The notes under the pieces were generated by a model. The model was not told the origin of the DNA, searched no databases, and worked only from the letters and a program-made list of their open reading frames with translations. Positions 27,305-35,484 of a DNA stretch of 64,000 nucleotides are shown piece after piece (the stretch's first letter is position 1; each line of letters starts with the position of its first letter). Source of the DNA: Methylobacterium sp. J-088 (GTDB lineage: Bacteria; Pseudomonadota; Alphaproteobacteria; Rhizobiales; Beijerinckiaceae); assembly GCF_022829295.1 (NCBI RefSeq), contig NZ_JAKSYH010000278.1, positions 62,001 through 126,000 on the forward strand. The letters run 5' to 3'. The translations under genes and the position numbers were made by a program.

Positions 27305-27817
27305 CTACTTCATGGCGTCCGCGCATTTCGGTGCCGGCTCCGTGCCCCAGGGGGCGAGCGGCACCGCCGAGCTCGAGTTCTTCGGCGAGCCCTGGATCAC
27401 CTTGTCGGAATAGACCATATAAATCAGCGTGTTGCGCCGCGCGTCGCAGCCGCGCACAATCTGCATCGATTTGAAGATCAGCGAACGGCGCTCGCTGAAC
27501 ACCACCTCGCCCTGGCTCAGCTTGCCCTTGAAGGTGACCGGGCCGGTCTGGCGGCAGGCCAGCGAGATATCCGAGACATCCTCGGCCAGACCCAGCGTGC
27601 CCTTGATCCCGCCCTTCTCGGGCTGCGTGTACCAGCAGGCGACACCCGCCACCACCGGATCATCGATGCCGTAGACGACCAATTTGTCGTTCGGCGTCAG
27701 CGGGCGCCAGACCGTCGATTTGTCGAAAATCCGGTCCGGCTCCTGGGATGCCGCGGGGCCCGCTGCCGCCATCCCGAGCGCCAGAACGCCAACATAGGTG
27801 AGACTCCGAAACAACAT
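27305..27817 (-). CDS. creA: CreA family periplasmic protein
   Basis: A 170-residue exported protein. The mature sequence closely follows E. coli CreA: PNDKLVVYGIDDPVVAGVAC, then KGGIKGTLGLAEDVSDISLA and finally YSDKVIQGSPKNSSSAVPL. CreA is widespread in proteobacteria but its function is unknown. The frame continues to 27847; ATG 27817 starts directly at the signal peptide MLFRSLTYVGVLALG. Divergent from the DUF2865 gene with about 150 bases between. Confidence 0.88.
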   Translation of the reverse strand: MLFRSLTYVGVLALGMAAAGPAASQEPDRIFDKSTVWRPLTPNDKLVVYGIDDPVVAGVACWYTQPEKGGIKGTLGLAEDVSDISLACRQTGPVTFKGKLSQGEVVFSERRSLIFKSMQIVRGCDARRNTLIYMVYSDKVIQGSPKNSSSAVPLAPWGTEPAPKCADAMK

Positions 27818-27966
27818 CACCGGCCAATTCCCCCTCAAGCTTGCCAATGGGATGTAGGGGGGGTGTTGCCGTCCTGCGAGGGGGCGTAGGATCGCGGTGC
27901 TTCGGCCCCGAAGCGCGGATGCGCGCCGCTCGGCCTCTTCGGAGCGCAGCGTACCTGGCCAACGCG

Positions 27967-29040
27967 ATGCAGCCTATGCCTCACCGTCCGATCGTCCGTT
28001 CGCTCGGCCGCATCCTTTCGATTGCGGCCCTGACCCTCGGACTGTCCTGCCCCCTCCTCGTGCCGGCTGCCGCGCAGGAGACGCCGTCGGCCGCCGAGAC
28101 GCGGCCGGTGCCGCAGATGCCCTCGCCCCAGTGCCGGCGCTATCGAGCCGAACTGGCGTCGATCCAGAACGGCGGCAGCACGACGCGGGCACTCAACGAC
28201 GAGATCGGGCGGCTCGAGGCCTATTACCGCGGCCTCAACTGTTCGGAAAAATTCCTGTTCTTCGATACGCGGCCACCGCAATGCGGGGCCGTGGAGCAGC
28301 GGATCCGCGCCCTCAAGGCCACCTACGGCGGCGCGGTGCTCGACGACGATGGTGCGCGCCGGCGCGAACTCCAGAGCCTCGTGGCGTCGACCTGCCCCAC
28401 GCGGGAGACCTACGCGGCAAGCGGAGAATCCTACGCCCGGGGCGGCCCGCAGATGGTCTGCGTCCGGAGCTGCGACGGCGGGTTCTTCCCGCTGCGCAAC
28501 CTGCCCGAAGGGCGCGGCGGTGCGGATGAGATGTGCCAAGCGCTCTGCCCCGGCGCCGAGGCGCAGGCCTATTCCATGCCCTACGGCGACGATGCGCTGA
28601 AGCATGCTGCCACGGTAAAGGGCAGCCGCGCCTATACGAGCCTCGCCAACGCCTTCAAGTTCCGCAAAGAATTCGTGCCGAATTGCTCCTGCAAGCCCGA
28701 GGGCAAGACCTGGGCGCAGTCGCTGGTCAAGGCCGAGAGCATGCTGGTCCGGCACAAGGGCGATATCTTCGTGACGCCCATGCAGGCCGAGGCGCTGTCC
28801 CGCCCGAAGGTCAGGCTGACGCTGGTCGGCCGCGCCGATCGGACCGCAGCGGAACTGGCTGCCGACGCCGCCGGACGGGCCGTAAAGGGCAACACGGAAG
28901 CCTCTGCCACAGGGCCCGACGCCGGCAAAGGCTGGGTCGACCCTGAAGCACAGCCGTCCAATCGCGCGAAGCCGGATCACGTCGCCGTGCGCCTCATCGC
29001 GCCGAATGTGATCGCTGTTCCACAGCGTCTCACACCTTAG
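27967..29040 (+). CDS. DUF2865 family exported protein
   Basis: A 357-residue protein with a Sec signal (LGRILSIAALTLGLSCPLLV) and a cysteine-rich central part: PQCRRYRAELASIQNGG, PPQCGAVEQRIRALKATYGG and MVCVRSCDGGFFPLRNLPEG. The last motif is characteristic of the DUF2865 family found in Rhizobiales. Its role is unknown; cysteine pairs suggest an extracytoplasmic disulphide-bonded protein. Start ATG 27967, alternative 27976. It precedes the OmpA-like gene in the same orientation by 68 bases, so they may be co-transcribed. Confidence 0.75.
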   Translation: MQPMPHRPIVRSLGRILSIAALTLGLSCPLLVPAAAQETPSAAETRPVPQMPSPQCRRYRAELASIQNGGSTTRALNDEIGRLEAYYRGLNCSEKFLFFDTRPPQCGAVEQRIRALKATYGGAVLDDDGARRRELQSLVASTCPTRETYAASGESYARGGPQMVCVRSCDGGFFPLRNLPEGRGGADEMCQALCPGAEAQAYSMPYGDDALKHAATVKGSRAYTSLANAFKFRKEFVPNCSCKPEGKTWAQSLVKAESMLVRHKGDIFVTPMQAEALSRPKVRLTLVGRADRTAAELAADAAGRAVKGNTEASATGPDAGKGWVDPEAQPSNRAKPDHVAVRLIAPNVIAVPQRLTP

Positions 29041-29108
29041 CGCGTATCCGCGGGGAACCAATCGCAGCGTTCCGTGTTCGGCTCGGCCTGATCCGATACG
29101 AGGCCTCG

Positions 29109-31178
29109 ATGCGGCTCCTGCGACTGCTCCTTCTGACCGGCACCGTGCTGCCGGCTCTGACCACCATCCAGCCGGCCGACGCGGCGCCGGGCCGGATCAT
29201 CCTGGCGCAGGGCGGTCCGGAGGAGCGTGGCCCTCGCGGCGGCGGTGAGACCCCGCGCGGTGGCCCAGGTCCGGAGCGCCCGCCGCAGGAACGTCCCGGC
29301 CCGCCGGCGGGACGCGAGCGGCCGGAATCGCGTCCGGATCGGGCGACCCCGCCGCCGCGGGAGCGTCCCGAGCCCCAAGCCCCGCGTCAGGCAGAACCTC
29401 CGCAACGGGAGCGGCCGCCTGAGCGCCGACCGGAACCGCCGGCCCCGCGTCCGCCGGCCCAGGAGCGGCCGGATGCGCGCCCGGATCGCCAGGAGCAGCG
29501 GCAGGAGCAGCGACCAGACCGTCAGGAGCAGCGTTCGCCGGACGCTCGGCCGAATCGTCAGGAGCGCCAGCCCGACCGTGAGGACGGTCAGCCGGATCGG
29601 CCCGCACCGGACCGCAATGTAGGTCCCGGCCGCCAGCCCCGGCCGGACAACGACCGGCCAGGGACGCCGCCGCGGCAACAAGGCCCAGCTCTTGACCGCC
29701 GTGCGCCCGATGCCGATCGCCCGAACCCGCCGCCGGGTGCTCCGGGTCGGCCCGATAACCAGCGCGACAAGCGCCCGGAGCCAGGTGCAGGACCGGGCGC
29801 CGAGCCGGGCCGTCCCGCGCCGCCCAACCCGGCTCCCGGAGCCCCCGGACGGCCGGATCAGCGCCAAGATCTTCAGCGTCAGGATCTCCAGCGTCAGAAT
29901 CCTCAGCGCCAGGATGTGCAGCCCGGTGACCGGCCTCAACCGAATGCCGGTCCCGGTGCCGAGCCGAACCGTCCGGCTCCGCCCAACATGGCCCCGGGCG
30001 TGCCCGGGCGGCCGTTCCAGCGCCAGGACGTTCAGCCCGATGGTCGCCCACAGCCGAATGCCGGCCCCGGCGCGGAACCGGGCCGCCCCATTCCCCCCAA
30101 TCTGGCCCCAGGCATCCCCGGGCGTCCATTCCAGCCGGGTCAAGCCGGCGGCCCCGGCCAGGTTGGTAGCCCCGGTGGTCGAGCCGGCAACGGTGTGATC
30201 AGCGCGCCGGGTCAGCCGGGCTACGTGCCGGGCGGCTTCCGCCAAGACGACAACGTCCGCAGCTTCGACCAGGTGGTGCGTGAACGGCGCGAGTACAACG
30301 AGGACGGGCGGACCTACTACCGCGAGCCCGGGCGCATCATCGTGCGCGACCGCGACTCGTACCTGATCCGGCACGACGAGAACGAGCGCTTCCGCGCCCT
30401 CGACCCGCGCGGCTACCGCTTCGTGCAGCAGGGCGCCGATTTCTACAGCTATCTCGACCGGCCGGGCGGCCAGCAGGTCGTGACCGTGACCGCCGATGAC
30501 GGGCGGATGCTGCGCCGCTACCTACGTTATCGCGACGGCCGCGAAGTCATGCTGATCGACAACAGCTATGCGGGTCCGATCCGCCCGATCTACGAGGACG
30601 TCGTGGTGCTGCCGCCCCCGGATATCCGGATCCCGCGGGACCGCTACATCGTGGATTACGCGCAGGCCGACGCGGGCGAGGTCTACGAGGCGTTGACGGC
30701 ACCGCCGGTTGTTCCCGTCGAGCGCCGCTACACCCTTGACCAGATCCGCAACAGCCCGGACCTCCGGGCCCGTATGCGCGCGGTCGATATCAACGCGATC
30801 ACCTTCGACACCGGCTCGTTCACGGTCACGCCAGAGCAGGCGGCGAAGCTCTCGGTGATCGCGGCCGCGATGAACCGCGCCATCCAGGCGAACCCGCGTG
30901 AGGTCTTCTTGATCGAAGGCTTCACCGACGCGGTCGGCTCCGCGATCGACAACCTCTCCCTGTCGGACCGGCGTGCCCAGTCGGTGGCGACCGTGCTCAC
31001 CGAGCAGTTCCGCGTGCCACCCGAGAACCTGACCACGCAGGGCTACGGCGAGCAGTACCTCAAGGTGAACACACAGGGCCCGTCGCGGGAAAACCGCCGC
31101 GTCGTCGTCCAGCGGATCACGCCGCTGCTGCAGCAGGGCGAGGGGCAGGGACAGGCAGCGCCGCCCCCGCCACGCTGA
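29109..31178 (+). CDS. OmpA family protein with long Pro/Arg/Gln-rich region
   Basis: A 689-residue envelope protein. Residues 1-26 are a signal peptide; residues about 35-360 are low-complexity, Pro/Arg/Gln/Gly-rich and contain three tandem copies of a roughly 33-residue unit with core NAGPGAEPGRPAPPN-APG-PGRP. Residues about 375-530 form a folded region with RVDRDSYLIRHDEN-like and YRFVQQGADFYSYLDRPGG sequence seen in related Methylobacterium proteins. Residues 570-680 are an OmpA peptidoglycan-binding domain (EGFTDAVGS, LSLSDRRAQSVATVL). The disordered region could span the periplasm. First start ATG 29109. Confidence 0.82.
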   Translation: MRLLRLLLLTGTVLPALTTIQPADAAPGRIILAQGGPEERGPRGGGETPRGGPGPERPPQERPGPPAGRERPESRPDRATPPPRERPEPQAPRQAEPPQRERPPERRPEPPAPRPPAQERPDARPDRQEQRQEQRPDRQEQRSPDARPNRQERQPDREDGQPDRPAPDRNVGPGRQPRPDNDRPGTPPRQQGPALDRRAPDADRPNPPPGAPGRPDNQRDKRPEPGAGPGAEPGRPAPPNPAPGAPGRPDQRQDLQRQDLQRQNPQRQDVQPGDRPQPNAGPGAEPNRPAPPNMAPGVPGRPFQRQDVQPDGRPQPNAGPGAEPGRPIPPNLAPGIPGRPFQPGQAGGPGQVGSPGGRAGNGVISAPGQPGYVPGGFRQDDNVRSFDQVVRERREYNEDGRTYYREPGRIIVRDRDSYLIRHDENERFRALDPRGYRFVQQGADFYSYLDRPGGQQVVTVTADDGRMLRRYLRYRDGREVMLIDNSYAGPIRPIYEDVVVLPPPDIRIPRDRYIVDYAQADAGEVYEALTAPPVVPVERRYTLDQIRNSPDLRARMRAVDINAITFDTGSFTVTPEQAAKLSVIAAAMNRAIQANPREVFLIEGFTDAVGSAIDNLSLSDRRAQSVATVLTEQFRVPPENLTTQGYGEQYLKVNTQGPSRENRRVVVQRITPLLQQGEGQGQAAPPPPR
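29775..30134 (+). repeat. Tandem repeat inside the OmpA-like gene
   Basis: Three imperfect copies of a roughly 100-bp unit coding for QPNAGPGAEPGRPAPPN plus APGxPGRPxQ. Within it, 29871-29914 holds a 15-bp microrepeat coding for LQRQD four times. Such arrays change length easily. Confidence 0.8.
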
Positions 31179-31198
31179 GCCGGAAAGACGTCTCGATC

Positions 31199-31220
31199 GG
31201 GCGGCCGCCATCGGCCGCCC
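31199..31220 (+). terminator. Hairpin after the OmpA-like gene
   Basis: GGGCGGCCG-CCAT-CGGCCGCCC is a perfect 9-bp stem 20 bases after the stop codon. A clear T-run is missing, so termination is likely but not certain. Confidence 0.5.
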
Positions 31221-31394
31221 GGTCCTTCGCCTTCAACCTCAGCCGGGCGGCGCGAGGCTGAGAAGCCACCGGCGTGCGAGGGCCTGCACGCGTTGCCGAA
31301 CGGCAGCATCGAGGTCGCACCTTCGAACCAGTCGGGCGGCAACCTCTTGATCCGCGACGTGGCCAGCAGTCCACCCGCCAGAGACAGCCCGCGT

Positions 31395-31640
31395 TAGCCC
31401 TATCTGCGAACGCCGCACAACGCTGGCGCTGATCCGCAATCGCCTGGAGCGCGCCAGAGAGTCCGACGACCTGCCGCCTAAGCGGATGCGGCGCGGTTGG
31501 GAGCGTTCGTCCACGGGATCATCAGGCAGGCGATCTCGTTCCAAGTGCGCGACGGCGCCACGCGCGAGGCGTTGCGAGCGCTGATCGCCGCGACAGCCGG
31601 ATGCGCGGGAGTTGACGACAGCACCAGCGGACATCACCAA
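31395..31640 (+). pseudogene. Remnant of a TetR-family regulator (C-terminal part, frameshifted)
   Basis: Two reading frames together give a TetR C-terminal domain: ERRTTLALIRNRLERARESD in one frame and, from about 31480, ADAARLGAFVHGIIRQAISF then QVRDGATREALRALIAATAG in the next. A single missing base in the CCTAAGCGG stretch near 31477-31485 would join them as DLPPEADAARL. A TAG stop lies just upstream and no helix-turn-helix N-terminus is visible, so the gene is dead. TetR genes often sit beside the exporter they control; the MFS gene starts 30-60 bases downstream. The rest of 31221-31669 shows no gene. Confidence 0.65.
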
Positions 31641-31669
31641 CACGCGAAGATCGGCAACGCGGGACGGGC

Positions 31670-32878
31670 ATGGACAGCGAAGCGGACGGGCGGCTGATCC
31701 GGGCGGGCACGCCGGTCTTCCGCCGGACGGCGCTGGCATTGGCGGCCGCGGGGTTCTCGACCTTCGCGGTGCTCTACGCGGTGCAGCCCCTGCTGCCGAT
31801 CTATGCCGAGGATTTCGGCGTGTCCCCGGCCGAGAGCAGTCTCGCCCTGTCGCTGCCCTGCGGCCTGCTGGCCGTAGCGCTCTTGGTGGTGAGCCCGCTG
31901 TCCGAGATGTGGGGCCGCAAGCCCGTGATGCTGGCCTCGCTCCTGGCCTCCGCGCTGCTCACCATCGTGGCCGCCCTAATCCCCGGCTGGCACGGGTTCC
32001 TGGTGCTGCGCGCGCTCACCGGCCTCACGGCGAGCGGACTTCCGGCGGTCGCCATGGCCTATCTGGCGGAGGAGATGGACGCGCAGGCGATCGGCCTGTC
32101 GATGGGCCTGCTGGTCGGCGGCAACGCACTGGGCGGCATGGCGGGTCGGCTCATCAGCGGCGTCATGGCCGATCATGTCGGTTGGCGGATCGGGCTGGCC
32201 ACGATCGGCGTGCTGGCGCTGGCTGCGGCCCTCGCCTTCTGGCGCTGGCTGCCCCCCTCCCGCAGCTTCGTGGCGCGCCGGATGGCGTGGCGCGAGGTGC
32301 CGGGGAGTTTCGGCCACCATTTCCGCGATGCCGGCCTGCCGTGGCTGTTCGTCGAGGCGTTCCTGCTGATGGGCGGCTTCGTCTGCATCTACAACTACAT
32401 CGGGTTCCGCCTGCTCAATCCGCCCTTCTCGTTGAGCCAGACGGTGATCGGGCTGATCTTCTCGGTCTACCTCGCCGGCATGGTAAGCAGCCCGGTCGCC
32501 GGGGAGCTCGCCAGCCGTTTGGGCCGGCGGCGGGTGCTGTGGCTCGCGACCAGCCTCGGGCTCGCCGGGATCCTGATGACCCTCTTCGACAACATCGTGC
32601 TGATCGTCTTCGGCGTCGTGGTCACGACGGTGGGCTTCTTCGCGGCACACTCGGTCGCGAGCAGCTGGGTCGGCCGGCGGGCGCGGCGCGACCGGGCGCA
32701 AGCCTCCTCGGTCTACCTGTGCATGTACTATCTCGGCTCGTCTGTGCTCGGAACGGCGGGCGGCTGGTTCTTCGCCCATTCCGGCTGGACCGGCGTGGTG
32801 CTCTTCGTGGGCGGGCTCTACGGGCTGGCGCTGGCTGTGGCACTGCGGCTATCCCGCCTCGAACCCCTGGGAGCTTGA
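31670..32878 (+). CDS. MFS transporter, YnfM-like drug/sugar efflux type
   Basis: A 402-residue twelve-helix major facilitator. Recognisable family sequence includes ALYAVQPLLPIYAEDFGVSP-like FAVLYAVQPLLPIYAEDF, motif A-type SPLSEMWGRKPVMLAS and the TM5 motif with VGWRIGLATIGV. These match the YnfM/arabinose-efflux-like subfamily, which exports various small molecules through proton antiport. Substrate unknown. The decayed TetR gene just upstream may have been its repressor, in which case expression is now constitutive or regulated otherwise (inference). ATG 31670. Confidence 0.87.
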   Translation: MDSEADGRLIRAGTPVFRRTALALAAAGFSTFAVLYAVQPLLPIYAEDFGVSPAESSLALSLPCGLLAVALLVVSPLSEMWGRKPVMLASLLASALLTIVAALIPGWHGFLVLRALTGLTASGLPAVAMAYLAEEMDAQAIGLSMGLLVGGNALGGMAGRLISGVMADHVGWRIGLATIGVLALAAALAFWRWLPPSRSFVARRMAWREVPGSFGHHFRDAGLPWLFVEAFLLMGGFVCIYNYIGFRLLNPPFSLSQTVIGLIFSVYLAGMVSSPVAGELASRLGRRRVLWLATSLGLAGILMTLFDNIVLIVFGVVVTTVGFFAAHSVASSWVGRRARRDRAQASSVYLCMYYLGSSVLGTAGGWFFAHSGWTGVVLFVGGLYGLALAVALRLSRLEPLGA

Positions 32879-32893
32879 TTCGAGGACCGAACC

Positions 32894-33673
32894 ATGAGCG
32901 CCCGCAGCCACACCAGCCACGTCGTCGATCAGTTCGGCGCGCAAGCCACAGCCTACGTGACGAGCGCAGTCCATGCGGGCGGTGCCGATCTCGATCGCAT
33001 CGGCGCCCTGATCCGCGCGCTGCCGGGGGCGCGGGCGCTCGATCTCGGCTGTGGCGGCGGCCATGTCGCCTTCGCGGCGGCGGCGGCCGGGGCCGTGGTC
33101 ACCGCCTACGATCTCTCGGCCGAGATGCTGGCGGCCGTCTCCGCCGAGGCGGCCCGGCGGGGGCTCGACCGGATCGATACCCACCAAGGGGCGGCCGAGA
33201 CGCTGCCCTTCGCGGACGCGAGCTTCGACGCGGTGCTCACCCGGTTCAGCGCCCATCATTGGCGAGACGTTCCGGCCGCCCTTGCGGAGGCGAGGCGGGT
33301 GGTGAAACCCGATGGCCTGCTCGTCGCCTGCGACGCGGTGGCCCCGGAAGATCCGCTGCTCGACACGCATCTCCAGGCGGTCGAACTGCTGCGCGATCCG
33401 TCCCACGTGCGCGACTACCGGGTCTCGGAATGGCGCACCATGCTGGAGGCGGCGGGCTTCGCGCCTGGTGCCGTCATGGCAAGCCGTCCGCGCATGGATT
33501 TCGCGAGCTGGATCGCCCGCATGCGCACGCCGCCGACCCATGTCGCGGCGATCCGGGCCCTCCAGGCTTCGGCCGCCGCCGAGGTCACGGCGCATTTCCA
33601 GATCGAGCCGGATGGCAGCTTTCTGCTCGACTCGGTGCTGATCGAAGCACGACCGCACCGGACCGCGGCTTGA
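32894..33673 (+). CDS. Class I SAM-dependent methyltransferase
   Basis: A 259-residue Methyltransf_11-type enzyme. SAM-binding motif I is ALDLGCGGGHVAFAA (residues about 49-63), followed by the acidic residue in VVTAYDLSAEMLAAV, then motif II-like FADASFDAVLTRFSAHHW and post-II RRVVKPDGLLVACDAV. The layout resembles UbiE/COQ5-like and small-molecule methyltransferases; the HHW motif is common in this group, but no substrate can be assigned. It follows the MFS gene by 15 bases and is probably co-transcribed. Confidence 0.85.
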   Translation: MSARSHTSHVVDQFGAQATAYVTSAVHAGGADLDRIGALIRALPGARALDLGCGGGHVAFAAAAAGAVVTAYDLSAEMLAAVSAEAARRGLDRIDTHQGAAETLPFADASFDAVLTRFSAHHWRDVPAALAEARRVVKPDGLLVACDAVAPEDPLLDTHLQAVELLRDPSHVRDYRVSEWRTMLEAAGFAPGAVMASRPRMDFASWIARMRTPPTHVAAIRALQASAAAEVTAHFQIEPDGSFLLDSVLIEARPHRTAA

Positions 33674-33990
33674 TGCCCTGCGCAGCGCGTCCGTGCCGAT
33701 GGCGCTGGTCCACGACGAGTACGGCCATTTCGACGGGCTCGTGACGCCGGCCAACATCCTCGACGCCGTCGCGGGCGCGATGCCGACCGACGAACTAGCC
33801 GACCAGTTCGTCTTACGGCTCCCGCCGTCGCGCAACGACGCCACGGCTGCCGGCCTCGTCATCGCCACGCTTCAGCGCCTGCCGGAGACCTGCGACATCG
33901 CCGGCTGGCGGTTCGAGGTGGTGGATCTCGACGGACGGCGCGTCGACAAGCTGCAGGCGACCAAGCTGGTAGAGTCCGAGGCGGAGGAGC
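33672..33990 (+). pseudogene. Remnant of a CorC/HlyC (hemolysin-like) CBS protein
   Basis: The frame codes for DALRSASVPMALVHDEYGHF, then DGLVTPANILDAVAGA, which is the end of a CBS domain of the UPF0053/CorC family, and directly afterwards MPTDELADQFVLRLPPSRND...GWRFEVVDLDGRRVDKLQ, which is the C-terminal CorC_HlyC domain. The N-terminal membrane domain and first CBS motif are absent, and the 20-25 residues normally linking the two parts are missing, so there is a 5' loss plus an internal deletion. An ATG-started open frame runs 33693-34085 but its tail past 33990 overlaps gltX and is out of family. Most likely not functional. Confidence 0.7.
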
Positions 33991-35331
33991 TCAGGCCGCC
34001 TCACCCGCCAGCCGCCGCATTGCGCGCTCGCGACCGATCAGCGGCAGCAAACCCGAGAGATCAGGCCCGTGCTCCAGCCCGGTGAGCGCAAGCCGCAGCG
34101 GCATGAACAAGCCCTTGCCCTTCGCTCCGGTTCGGGTGCGGATCTCGGTCGTCCAAGCTTTCCAGGTCTCGGGCCCGAACGGCTCGGGCGGCAGGCTGTC
34201 CTGCGCCGCCGCGATCACGGTTGGCTCGATCAGCACCGGCTCGACCGGACCGGCAACGACCCTCCACCACTCGGCCGCCTCGGCGACCAGGTTGAGATTG
34301 GCCCGCACCGCCAGCCAGAACGCCTCTGCGCGATCCGCCTTAACCCCGAGGTCCGCCAGCCGATCAGCCACATCCGCGTACGGCATGACGTGGACGAGGC
34401 GCGCGTTGAGACCGTCAAGCTCCGCCGTGTCGAACCGCGCCGGCGCCCGAGAGATTTCCGCGAGGTCGATCAGGCCGGCCAGGGTGTCCAGGTCGGGAAC
34501 CGCCCGGACGGATTCGGCGGAGCCGGTCAGGACGGCGAGGGAGCGCACCGCAGCGGGCTCGTAGCCGGCCTCGCGCAGGCCGCGCAGCGACAGGTGGCCG
34601 AGCCGCTTCGACAACCCCTCCCCGTCCGCGGTCGTGAGCAGGTTGTGGTGGCCGAAGATCGGAACGGCGGCGCCCAGTGCCTCGAAGATCTGCACCTGCA
34701 CGCCAGTGTTGGTGACGTGGTCCTCGCCGCGGATCACGTGGGTGATTCCCAGATCGGCGTCGTCCACGACCGAGGGCAGCGTGTAGAGGTAGCTGCCGTC
34801 GCCGCGGATCAGCACCGGATCGGACAGCGACGCGCAATCGACATGGGCCGGACCGCGGACAAGGTCGTCCCAGGTCACGGTCCGGGCCTCCAGCAGGAAG
34901 CGCCAGTGCGGCCGCCGCCCCTCGGCTTCCAGGGAGGCGCGCTCTTCGGCGGTGAGCTTGAGCGCCGCCCGGTCGTAGATCGGCGGCTGGTTACGGCCGA
35001 GCTGGCGCTTGCGGCGGCGCTCCAGTTCCTCCTGGGTCTCGTAGCACGGGTAGAGCCGGCCGGCAGCGCGCAGGCGATCGGCGGCTTTGTCGTGCTGCGC
35101 CTTCCGTTCGCTCTGCCGGGCGAACAGGTCGGGCTCGATGCCGAGCCACGCGAGATCTTCCTGAATCGCCTGGGCGAACGCCTCGGTCGAGCGCTCCGCA
35201 TCGGTGTCGTCGAGGCGCAGCAGGAAGCGTCCGCCGGTCCGGCGGGCGAACAGCGCGTTCAGCAGGGCCGGCCGGGCATTGCCGATATGGAGGTAGCCGG
35301 TCGGCGACGGGGCGAAGCGAACGAGAGTCAT
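33991..35331 (-). CDS. gltX: Glutamyl-tRNA synthetase
   Basis: A 446-residue class I synthetase. It has APSPTGYLHIGNARPAL with HIGN at residues 15-18, the acceptor-binding region HVIRGEDHVTNTGVQVQIFE and the KMSKS counterpart GLSKRLGHLSL. It lacks a KMSKS-consensus Met, normal for GluRS. Alphaproteobacteria often have two gltX copies, one non-discriminating; this shorter, degenerate-C-terminus form may be the second, and I cannot tell which tRNA it prefers. ATG 35331 has GGAG upstream; GTG/ATG at 35343 is less likely. Confidence 0.93.
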   Translation of the reverse strand: MTLVRFAPSPTGYLHIGNARPALLNALFARRTGGRFLLRLDDTDAERSTEAFAQAIQEDLAWLGIEPDLFARQSERKAQHDKAADRLRAAGRLYPCYETQEELERRRKRQLGRNQPPIYDRAALKLTAEERASLEAEGRRPHWRFLLEARTVTWDDLVRGPAHVDCASLSDPVLIRGDGSYLYTLPSVVDDADLGITHVIRGEDHVTNTGVQVQIFEALGAAVPIFGHHNLLTTADGEGLSKRLGHLSLRGLREAGYEPAAVRSLAVLTGSAESVRAVPDLDTLAGLIDLAEISRAPARFDTAELDGLNARLVHVMPYADVADRLADLGVKADRAEAFWLAVRANLNLVAEAAEWWRVVAGPVEPVLIEPTVIAAAQDSLPPEPFGPETWKAWTTEIRTRTGAKGKGLFMPLRLALTGLEHGPDLSGLLPLIGRERAMRRLAGEAA

Positions 35332-35484
35332 GGTCCGCTCCATAGCCGATCTTGGCGCCGATGGCGCAGGACTTCATGGCCTCTGCCCCTCGCCCGGCTC
35401 ATGGCGGCCCACCGGGAAGACGCTACCCAGGCTCGTGGAAACCGGTCAGAAGGCTCCGCTTGGCGCTGCGCAGGACAAGGCTCG

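Noticed and set aside
31239..31739. 166-codon minus-strand frame across the TetR remnant
   Set aside because: Its last part (RVQALARRWLLSLAPPG) looks a little like a protein end, but most of it is the antisense of the TetR remnant and the MFS start, and there is no clear family.
34069..35484. 1.4-kb open frame antisense to gltX joined to the DadA-like gene
   Set aside because: The frame is open only because of high GC content. Protein-like sequence begins at ATG 35485, and the opposite strand codes for a clear GluRS.
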